Shown here: positions 6,066 to 11,885 of the stretch, piece after piece
How the letters are laid out: each line of letters opens with the position of its first letter
Position numbering within the stretch: the stretch's first letter is position 1
NCBI GenBank assembly: GCA_030681145.1
Contig: JAUXXK010000199.1
Coordinates: 1 to 11,885, forward strand
Reading direction: 5' to 3'
Length of the DNA stretch: 11,885 bases
Origin: Methanobacteriaceae archaeon
GTDB lineage: Archaea; Methanobacteriota; Methanobacteria; Methanobacteriales; Methanobacteriaceae
Program-made: the position numbers and the translations under genes
Notes under the pieces: generated by a model
The model's database searches: none
What the model was told of the DNA's origin: nothing
What the model saw: the letters and a program-made list of their open reading frames with translations, nothing else

Positions 6066-7397
6066 TTAGAATTTGTCCAGCAATATCTCCACTTCTTCAC
6101 CAAGATTTAAATCCTTGAAAAATTCCCATTCTGCTTTTTTAACAGCCAAATATGCTTTTGATAAATCTTTCCCCAATGCATCGAGAATAATTTTATCATT
6201 CTCAAGATGGTAAATGGCTTCACCTAAATTATTAGGAAGTAATTTGATTTTTCTTTTTGCTAAATCAGATGGACTCATATTTCCAGGATCCTCTTGTAAT
6301 GGCTTTCCTAATTCCAAACTATTTTTTAAACCATCCATGCCCGCTGCTATAATTGCTCCAAGGGCAAGATATGGATTGGATGATGCGTCCACGGTTTTTA
6401 TCTCCACATGTTTAACGGCCCCATCTTCTTCAGATATAACTCTTATTGCTGCCTCTCGATTATCAATTCCCCAGCATTGGAAGGCCCCACTCCATGTTTT
6501 TGGTTTAATACGGCGATAAGAATTTGAAGTAGGTGTAGTGATGGCCATGATGGCAGGTAAATGTTTTAAAATGCCTGCAATAAACTGTTTGCATTGGGAA
6601 GATAGTCCGTATTCATTATCCATATCGCCTGTTTTATTTTCATCATTTTTCCAGAGGCTTAAATGGATATGACAACCATTACCTGATTTTTGAGAGAATA
6701 TTTTTGGTAAAAATGATGATTGAATTCCATGTAGATGTGCCACGGCCTTAACAGTGTCCCGGAATGATATTTGGTTATCTGCTGAGACAAGAGCATCATC
6801 ATATTTGATGGTTATTTCCTGCTGCCCTGGCCCTGATTCGGGATAATATTGTTCTACCCGCATGCCCTGATTATTTATAGAATCAACCAGTTCTCTTATA
6901 AATTCGTGGTTGATGTTCATGGAATAGGTTGATGCAAATGGTGTTTCTTCTAGTATTTCAGGACCTTTCTTTTGTTCTGAATCGTTTTTTAAAAGATAAA
7001 ATTCATTTTCAAAGGAACTTTTAACTTCCAGGTTAATCTTCTTAAGATTAATAATCATTTTTTTCAAGAATCCTCTGGGACAACAACTCCATATTTTTCC
7101 ATCCTTAATCATGTAACCCATGACTTGGACATGGCCGGGAGCATAATCTAGTTCTTTAAATGTGGATAAATCTGCTTCTAGTTGTATTTCACCTATCGGG
7201 GATAATCCTGATTCTTCAATGATCCCATCATACATCACAGGCACCCCTTGTTGACCAGCACCAATTCCCACTTTTAAAGGAAAATCTTCACCTTCTTGAA
7301 GGTAAATGGCCTTAGCTCGGATAATATTAGCATTGTCACACCATAGTATTCGTAAAAATTCCATTTCGTCGGGGAAAACATGGGGTATGGGATTCAT
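6066..7397 (-). CDS. Glutamine-synthetase-family gamma-glutamyl ligase, non-canonical
   Basis: ATP-dependent ligase of the glutamine synthetase superfamily, 443 aa, close to type I length. Metal and ATP-site residues are present: E130 and E132 (SSFENEF), E187 and E194 (YPESGPGQQE), and H243/H245 in GNGCHIHLSLW. Also kept are R295/R296 (NSYRR), R314 (DNREAAIRV), and the block VEIKTVDASSNPYLA. The flap segment that in true glutamine synthetase holds the ammonia-site glutamate (PGYEAPV type) is PKTWSGA here, without Glu, and the Arg of the usual E-x-R motif is K334. These features resemble FluG-like and glutamate-polyamine ligases. It therefore probably joins glutamate, or another acid, to an amine other than free ammonia. 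No ribosome site precedes the ATG; a TATA box 28 bp upstream suggests a leaderless mRNA. It stands alone, without ammonium transporter or PII genes nearby. Confidence 0.85.
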   Translation of the reverse strand: MNPIPHVFPDEMEFLRILWCDNANIIRAKAIYLQEGEDFPLKVGIGAGQQGVPVMYDGIIEESGLSPIGEIQLEADLSTFKELDYAPGHVQVMGYMIKDGKIWSCCPRGFLKKMIINLKKINLEVKSSFENEFYLLKNDSEQKKGPEILEETPFASTYSMNINHEFIRELVDSINNQGMRVEQYYPESGPGQQEITIKYDDALVSADNQISFRDTVKAVAHLHGIQSSFLPKIFSQKSGNGCHIHLSLWKNDENKTGDMDNEYGLSSQCKQFIAGILKHLPAIMAITTPTSNSYRRIKPKTWSGAFQCWGIDNREAAIRVISEEDGAVKHVEIKTVDASSNPYLALGAIIAAGMDGLKNSLELGKPLQEDPGNMSPSDLAKRKIKLLPNNLGEAIYHLENDKIILDALGKDLSKAYLAVKKAEWEFFKDLNLGEEVEILLDKF

Positions 7398-7411
7398 AAT
7401 AATATATTATT
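7398..7411. promoter_or_regulatory. Palindrome AATAATATATTATT abutting the ligase start codon
   Basis: This perfect 14-bp palindrome lies directly before the ATG of the glutamine-synthetase-like gene, at the predicted transcript start. The symmetry extends imperfectly over 7392-7417 (AT.C at one end, G.AT at the other). The core is identical to 263-276. The position between TATA box and start would suit an operator, but it does not match the GGAA-N6-TTCC operator of the methanogen nitrogen regulator NrpR. Confidence 0.35.
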
Positions 7412-7421
7412 TCGTATGGAC

Positions 7422-7428
7422 TATAAAA
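7422..7428 (-). promoter_or_regulatory. TATA box of the glutamine-synthetase-like gene
   Basis: TTTTATA on the minus strand, centred 28 bp upstream of the ATG at 7397. This spacing and the lack of a ribosome site predict a leaderless transcript. Confidence 0.55.
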
Positions 7429-7664
7429 TTTCTTAAAAAAAGTCAAAGATAAAATAAATCTCACTAATATATGATTTTTAAAAATTTTTAAAAAAGATTT
7501 TAGATTTAAACAATAATAACTATCCTTAGATTATAAAAGATAATATACAGACCATTAAACTAATTTTATTTAATAAACAAAAATAAAACTATGAAAAAAT
7601 AAACTTGATTTACATTTCATCCAAAACTAAAATTCACATTATTATAACTTATTGCGGTGATTAA

Positions 7665-8282
7665 ATGTCTGATGAAGATTTTAAAAATGATAAAACGGCC
7701 CTATTCTGGCTTAAAAGAGGTAATGATTCTTTTATTGCAGGAAATTTTGAGGATGCTCTTTATTCTTATGATAATGCCCTGGAATTGGATCCTGAGAACA
7801 GTAAGATATGGGATAATCGAGGGGTTGTCCTAGCTGATTTGGGATGGCATTCTGAAGCTATTGAATCATTTGAAATTGCTCTGGAACTGGAACCTGATAA
7901 TTCTAGGACATGGTCCAATATGGGAGTTTCTATGGGGGCATCCAGCCGTTTTGAAGAAGCAATAAATTGTTTTGACAGGGCCCTGGAACTAAACCCCGAG
8001 GACGATGAAGCATGGGGCAACAGAGGAACAGCTTATTTTAGCATGGCTCAGTATGATGAGGCTTTAAAAAGCTTTGATAATTCTTTAAAAATAAATCCTA
8101 ATAATCCTGGGGCTCTAGCAGGTAGAGGTTCTGCTTTACGATTTTTAAGAAGATATGAGGAAGCTTCAGATGCATTGGAAAAATTCATGAAAAAAGCCCC
8201 TAAAGACCTTTTACATATGAGAGAAGAGGCATGGGCCATACTTCTTGAAATAAGGCTTATAATGGGCCGAGAAAAAGAATAA
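7665..8282 (+). CDS. Tetratricopeptide repeat (TPR) protein
   Basis: The 205-aa protein is almost wholly made of five consecutive 34-residue TPR units, at about residues 12-45, 46-79, 80-113, 114-147 and 148-181. Each shows the W/G/Y/A/F/A/P pattern, for example GNFEDALYSYDNALELDPEN and HSEAIESFEIALELEPDN. A final helix (182-205) caps the solenoid. There is no signal peptide or membrane segment, so it is a cytoplasmic scaffold for protein-protein contacts; the partner is unknown. Many methanogens carry several such genes. GGTGATTAA leads into the ATG and fixes the start. It is divergent from the glutamine-synthetase-like gene, and the hairpin-rich region follows 51 bp after the stop. Confidence 0.9.
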   Translation: MSDEDFKNDKTALFWLKRGNDSFIAGNFEDALYSYDNALELDPENSKIWDNRGVVLADLGWHSEAIESFEIALELEPDNSRTWSNMGVSMGASSRFEEAINCFDRALELNPEDDEAWGNRGTAYFSMAQYDEALKSFDNSLKINPNNPGALAGRGSALRFLRRYEEASDALEKFMKKAPKDLLHMREEAWAILLEIRLIMGREKE

Positions 8283-8302
8283 TTTGTTCAATAATTTAGA
8301 AT

Positions 8303-8310
8303 AATATATA
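8303..8310 (+). promoter_or_regulatory. TATA box upstream of the hairpin region
   Basis: AATATATA is centred about 27 bp before base 8334, where the first long stem begins. That is the standard archaeal TATA-to-start distance, so it could drive a separate RNA starting at the stem base. The surrounding AATAATATATAATTCG resembles the palindromic elements at 263 and 7398. Confidence 0.4.
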
Positions 8311-8333
8311 ATTCGTTATTTTATGAAATTAAA

Positions 8334-8479
8334 GCTTCCAGAGATAAAAAAGGGGGGGTTGTTAGGAGTGAAAAGGGAGGTTTATCTCTGGAAGCGTAGT
8401 GTTTTTGAGCTTTCAAAAAAATAGATATTCCCAATTGAAAGCTACAAAGGGGTGTTGTGTGTACACTACACACACGCCT
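8334..8479 (+). ncRNA. Candidate structured RNA of three hairpins
   Basis: Three stems follow one another. Hairpin 1 is a perfect 15-bp stem (GCTTCCAGAGATAAA at 8334-8348 with its complement at 8381-8395) around a purine-rich 32-nt loop with a G7 run. Hairpin 2 is a 9-bp stem (AGCTTTCAA at 8408-8416 with 8435-8443). Hairpin 3 pairs 8450-8462 with 8468-8479 (12 pairs, including TGTGTGT/ACACACA, with one bulged U) around ACACT. A TATA box is well placed for a start at 8334, and a U-rich tract at 8513-8527 could end the RNA. I know no RNA family that matches. Alternatives: a 5' leader or riboswitch of the methyltransferase gene, the 3' UTR of the TPR gene, or a DNA element. Strand is inferred from the TATA box and neighbours. 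Confidence 0.45.
8368..8424 (+). other. Possible 18-codon ORF starting in the first hairpin loop
   Basis: GTG at 8368 opens a short frame reading MKREVYLWKRSVFELSKK and ends at TAG. It begins in the loop of hairpin 1, runs through its right arm and stops in the loop of hairpin 2. The AGGA just before it is too close to be a normal ribosome site; the G7 run is 9-15 bp upstream. It could be a leader peptide, but chance is as likely. Confidence 0.12.
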
Positions 8480-8493
8480 ATATGTACCAGCCA

Positions 8494-8503
8494 TTATATA
8501 TAA
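8494..8503 (+). promoter_or_regulatory. TATA box of the methyltransferase gene
   Basis: TTATATATAA, a perfect palindrome, would place a transcript start near 8526 and give a leader of about 46 nt ending in the GGGGGA ribosome site. If used, the methyltransferase mRNA would not include the upstream hairpins. Confidence 0.45.
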
Positions 8504-8571
8504 ATTTAACGGTTATTTTGTTTTATTAAAAAGACTTTTAAATCAATTAAACAATATACGGGGGAATATAA

Positions 8572-9261
8572 TTGATAAAATTCCAGGCTCCCATAGAGGG
8601 ACCTATTTTCATAGGCCGCAGCTGGGAGGAATACATTAAAATGTTTAATCTGGATTTAAACCAGCTTCAAAACAAAAAAATACTTGATTGTGCTGCGGGA
8701 GCTAGTTCATTCACATCTTTTATGTCAAAAAATGGCTTTGATGTTATGGCTGCTGATTTATTATATGATAGGGATCCTAAATTCCTTCAAAGCCGGTGTG
8801 AAGAACATTTAAATGCGTTAATTGATTCTCTGGCAAAAATGGAAAAAGAATTTATCTGGAGCTTTTTTAAGAACCTTGATGAACTAAAATGCCATCGTAT
8901 GGCAGCTTGTAAAGATTTTAATAATGATTATCAATTAAATAAAGGAAAAAAATATTTGATGGCCGATTTACAACAGTTACCCTTTGCAGATGACCGTTTT
9001 GATTTGGTGTTATGTGCACACCTTCTATTTATTTATGACCATCGTCTAGATTTCACTTTTCATCAAAAGGCTGTAGAAGAAATGATACGTGTATCAAGTG
9101 CAGAAGTAAGAATTTATCCTTTGGTAAAAAATAAAGGCCAAAAATCTATTTTTGTGGAAAAAATACGGGATAATTTGCCTGAAAATATTAAAACAGAGAT
9201 AGTGCGTGTGGACTACCAGTTTCGCAGGGGTGGAAACGAAATGCTTCGTTTAATAAAATAA
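8572..9261 (+). CDS. Class I SAM-dependent methyltransferase, substrate unknown
   Basis: The 229-aa protein has a Rossmann methyltransferase core. Motif I is ILDCAAGASSF (37-47), D62 ends strand two (DVMAADLLYD), D132 lies in MADLQQLPFAD, and motif IV is FDLVLCAHLLF (143-153). An insert of about 65 mainly helical residues (66-128) between motif II and D132 probably forms a lid over the substrate. The C-terminal end VDYQFRRGGNEML looks like a conserved feature of this subfamily. I cannot name the substrate. The start is a TTG, chosen because GGGGGA ends 6 bp before it and the protein begins with a plausible FQAPIEGPIFIGRSW; the first in-frame ATG (residue 24) would cut into this region. It is convergent with the helicase gene, 90 bp apart. 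Confidence 0.8.
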   Translation: MIKFQAPIEGPIFIGRSWEEYIKMFNLDLNQLQNKKILDCAAGASSFTSFMSKNGFDVMAADLLYDRDPKFLQSRCEEHLNALIDSLAKMEKEFIWSFFKNLDELKCHRMAACKDFNNDYQLNKGKKYLMADLQQLPFADDRFDLVLCAHLLFIYDHRLDFTFHQKAVEEMIRVSSAEVRIYPLVKNKGQKSIFVEKIRDNLPENIKTEIVRVDYQFRRGGNEMLRLIK

Positions 9262-9351
9262 ATATAATTCTAAAAATGATTTACAATTAAACTATTAAAT
9301 GATGTAAAAAATTGTTGATTAATAAGTACTCTATTTAAGTTATTATATTAA

Positions 9352-11885
9352 TTAATCACCAATCTCATTCACTATGGCTTGATGCATTCTTTTTATGAAT
9401 TCAATTCTTTCTTCATATTTTAAAACATCTAAATAGCCTTGTGCCACAAGATTAAATGCAAATGGAGACGGAATTTTAGTACTTATTTGTTTTATTTCCA
9501 TTTGACCACTTTCTATCCATTCTAAAACTCTCTTTGCATTTTTCACATCCATATAATCTTCAATTACTTCTCGCCGAGCCTCCTTTAAGATGGAAAAATT
9601 ATCATCCAGTTCCTGAACGAACTTAAGCAGTATCTTACCCTTAACTTGCTGGCGCCCTACTGATTTTTCTTGACCTTTGTATCGGCGCAAAATCATTAAT
9701 GATCTGCCCGCACAGTGGCGAAATCTACTGGCCAGAGTTTCTGTTTTAGTAATGGCTTTAATTAAAATGTCCACTAGATTCTCTGAAGTGAGATCTTTAA
9801 ATCCTTCCAATCCACTAATTTTCCCGTCAGAACTTAAATAGAATCCATTATCTGAAACTGATATCATTACATCTCTTTTATATTTTTTGGCTATGACATA
9901 AGCCACGGCTCTGGATAGGGCGTCATTAACCCTTCGGCCAAATAAACTATGGAAAACTACAAATTTCCTTCCACCAAAACCGGTGTAAAATTCCACCAGA
10001 AGTCGGCGGTTACTGGGGATACTGGCATAAAGAAACTGTTCTCGAAAATATTGGTAAATAGAATTGGCTGCATTATAATCCACATAGAGATAATCTTGTA
10101 TAAAAGACATTATCTCCTCTTTACTACGGCCATAGTAAAATTTACCCTCCATATTTTCTCTAAAACGTTGAATATCTAGTGCAAGATCAAAAGATAATGG
10201 CAATTGTTCTGAAAACCATGAGGGGATAGTTGGCGGTCCTGAAGCAGGGCTGACATTTATACTCATCCCCCGGGCATAGTTAAACCTGTAAATATTGCCT
10301 CCTAGAACAAAGGTATCTCCCTTCTGAAGTTTTTCCATGAATTCTTCTTCCACCCGACCTACCACCTTACCTGCACATTTAACTACTGCAGCAGTACGGT
10401 CAGGGATAGTTCCTATATTGGTAGAATAAAGCATTCGGGCTAGTTTTCCTCTTTTCCCAAACTGATTTTGATTATAATCCACCCAAATTTTAGCATAAAC
10501 ATATCGTTCCTCCAGTGAAGTATATTCTCCCGCCATGTAACTTAAAACGCCCAGATAATCCTGTTCTGTAAGATTTTTATAACAATAACTTTTTTTTATA
10601 ACCTCATAGGCATAATCAATATCCCATTTGTGTTCAATTGCCATGCCGTAAATTTGTTGGGACAAAACATCTAGACAGTTTCTAGGTATGTTTATAGTGT
10701 CTATTTTTCCTTCTACTGCATTTTTTAAAATTAAGGAACATTCCACTAGATCATCTCGATCCACCACAATTATTCTTCCCTTTGACTTATCATGAAGTCG
10801 ATGACCACTGCGACCTATTCTTTGAAGAGCCCGGGACACTGATTTAGGGGAACTTACTAAAATAACTAAATCTATATAACCAATATCAATTCCCAGTTCG
10901 AGTGATGTGGATGACACCACTACCTTAAGTTTCCCGTCCTTGAGATTGTTTTCAGTTTCCAGACGAATTTCCTTGGATAGAGAAGAATGATGGGCCATTA
11001 TGTTCTCCCCATGATAATTTTCTGGAAAACGCCTCTTGAGATTAAATACCATACTTTCGGTACCACTACGGGTATTAGTGAAAATTAATGTGGTTTTATG
11101 TTGGAGGATTAAATCATCCAGTAGACTGTACATGGCAGTATTCATTTCTTCAGGATCAGCAGAGATAATATCATCCACTGGAGAAATAACTTCTATATCT
11201 AACTGTTTCAAATAGTTTATATCAACTATCAGACAATTCCTCACCACTCCGTATTCATAACCCACCAAAAAACTGGCCACCTTCTCCAGAGGATAAACCG
11301 TCGCTGAAAGACCGATTCTAGTGTAATTTCCAATTAAATGTTGGAGACGTTCCAAGCTAAGAGATAAATGAACACCTCTTTTATTTTCTGCCAAGGAGTG
11401 TATTTCGTCCACAATAACATATTTAACGTGAGATAAATTTTCCCTAAATTTAGGGGCCACTAAAAGAATGGAAAGGGTTTCTGGGGTTGTTATTAAAATA
11501 TGTGGGGGTGTTTTTAACATTTTAGAGCGCTGGTACTGGGTTGTATCTCCGGTACGCACAGCTTTTCTAATTCCCAATTTTTTCCCATCTTTTTTAGCCA
11601 GTTCTTCAATTCCATTCAATGGTTCTTCTAAATTTTTTTCAATATCATTATCAAGCGCTTTTAATGGTGAAATATAGATACAATAAACTTTATCTTCTAA
11701 CTCACCTTTATTGGCTAAAGTGGCGAGTTCGCTGATAATAGATAAAAAAGCAGTCAGAGTTTTACCAGAACCGGTTGGTGAGGATATTAACACATTTTTT
11801 TCCTGGTGAATGTCCATGATGGCATATTTTTGAGCAGGAGTGAAATTATTAAACTTTTTTTTAAACCATTCTTTTACCAATGGAT
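9352..11885 (-). CDS. lhr: Lhr-family superfamily 2 DNA helicase (5' end outside window)
   Basis: Large ATP-dependent helicase of the Lhr-core type, which moves 3' to 5' on single-stranded DNA and is linked to replication-coupled repair. Counting from the leucine codon at 11880, the motifs are: Walker A SPTGSGKT (34-41), Ia SPLKAL (71-76), Ib TTPETL (131-136), DEIH (158-161), SAT (192-194), IV TLIFTNTRSG (264-273), V SSTSLELGIDIG (323-334) and VI QRIGRSGHR (353-361). A winged-helix part and the Lhr-specific region follow to residue 842. The frame remains open to the right edge and its last bases read (x)PLVKEWF, matching the internal HPLVREWF of the family. The true start therefore lies beyond the window, probably a few dozen codons away. 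The stop is intact. Confidence 0.95.
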   Translation of the reverse strand, partial: PLVKEWFKKKFNNFTPAQKYAIMDIHQEKNVLISSPTGSGKTLTAFLSIISELATLANKGELEDKVYCIYISPLKALDNDIEKNLEEPLNGIEELAKKDGKKLGIRKAVRTGDTTQYQRSKMLKTPPHILITTPETLSILLVAPKFRENLSHVKYVIVDEIHSLAENKRGVHLSLSLERLQHLIGNYTRIGLSATVYPLEKVASFLVGYEYGVVRNCLIVDINYLKQLDIEVISPVDDIISADPEEMNTAMYSLLDDLILQHKTTLIFTNTRSGTESMVFNLKRRFPENYHGENIMAHHSSLSKEIRLETENNLKDGKLKVVVSSTSLELGIDIGYIDLVILVSSPKSVSRALQRIGRSGHRLHDKSKGRIIVVDRDDLVECSLILKNAVEGKIDTINIPRNCLDVLSQQIYGMAIEHKWDIDYAYEVIKKSYCYKNLTEQDYLGVLSYMAGEYTSLEERYVYAKIWVDYNQNQFGKRGKLARMLYSTNIGTIPDRTAAVVKCAGKVVGRVEEEFMEKLQKGDTFVLGGNIYRFNYARGMSINVSPASGPPTIPSWFSEQLPLSFDLALDIQRFRENMEGKFYYGRSKEEIMSFIQDYLYVDYNAANSIYQYFREQFLYASIPSNRRLLVEFYTGFGGRKFVVFHSLFGRRVNDALSRAVAYVIAKKYKRDVMISVSDNGFYLSSDGKISGLEGFKDLTSENLVDILIKAITKTETLASRFRHCAGRSLMILRRYKGQEKSVGRQQVKGKILLKFVQELDDNFSILKEARREVIEDYMDVKNAKRVLEWIESGQMEIKQISTKIPSPFAFNLVAQGYLDVLKYEERIEFIKRMHQAIVNEIGD

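Noticed and set aside
7471..7500. T/A-rich dyad upstream of the TPR gene as a terminator or operator
   Set aside because: It consists almost wholly of A and T runs and is expected by chance in this composition.
8334..8479. CRISPR repeat or tRNA-like structure
   Set aside because: The three stems are unrelated in sequence, there are no regularly spaced repeats, and no cloverleaf or CCA-end pattern can be drawn.
8457..8639. 60-aa ORF across hairpin 3 and the methyltransferase start
   Set aside because: No ribosome site; it overlaps the methyltransferase in another frame, and its start lies inside the GTGTGT stem.
11878..11880. TTG as start of the helicase
   Set aside because: The frame continues upstream as PLV, matching the internal HPLVREWF of Lhr proteins, so the gene is cut by the window edge.

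Overview
The window looks like chromosomal DNA from a mesophilic methanogenic archaeon, most likely of the Methanobacteriales (Methanobacterium or a close relative). Evidence: very AT-rich DNA, archaeal TATA boxes 25-30 bp upstream of starts, a mix of leaderless genes and genes with GGTGAT or GGAG ribosome sites, U-rich tracts after genes in place of GC-rich hairpin terminators, and archaeal-type proteins (p-stomatin with short NfeD, stand-alone PRC-barrel protein, short TrmO, Lhr-core helicase). The taxon is inferred from gene style only. No rRNA, tRNA, CRISPR array or transposase was seen.

Left part (1-3000): an 80-aa hypothetical gene (-) stands divergent from a CadC/SmtB-type ArsR metal sensor (+) with nearly complete metal sites. 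Next is a two-gene membrane operon read leftward, short NfeD then stomatin/SPFH. It is followed by a stand-alone protein of two PRC-barrel repeats (+).

Middle (3000-7400): a cyclase-family metal hydrolase and a TrmO-like tRNA methyltransferase lie in the same direction. A flavodoxin (-) and an alpha/beta hydrolase (+) diverge from an 81-bp region holding a perfectly symmetric TATA element. A glutamine-synthetase-family ligase (-) converges on the hydrolase; it lacks the canonical ammonia-site flap glutamate, so it probably acts on an amine other than ammonia.

Right part (7400-11885): a TPR protein (+), then a 289-bp gap, a SAM-dependent methyltransferase (+) and, convergent to it, a large Lhr helicase (-) that runs off the right edge. 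The gap is the most striking non-coding stretch. It holds three consecutive hairpins (15-, 9- and 12-bp stems) within about 146 nt, with a TATA box placed so that transcription would begin at the first base of the first stem. This suggests an undescribed structured RNA, or a leader of the methyltransferase gene.

Most genes look like independent housekeeping or stress units. Apart from NfeD-stomatin and possibly cyclase-TrmO, there are no obvious operons, and no multi-gene defence or mobile system is visible.
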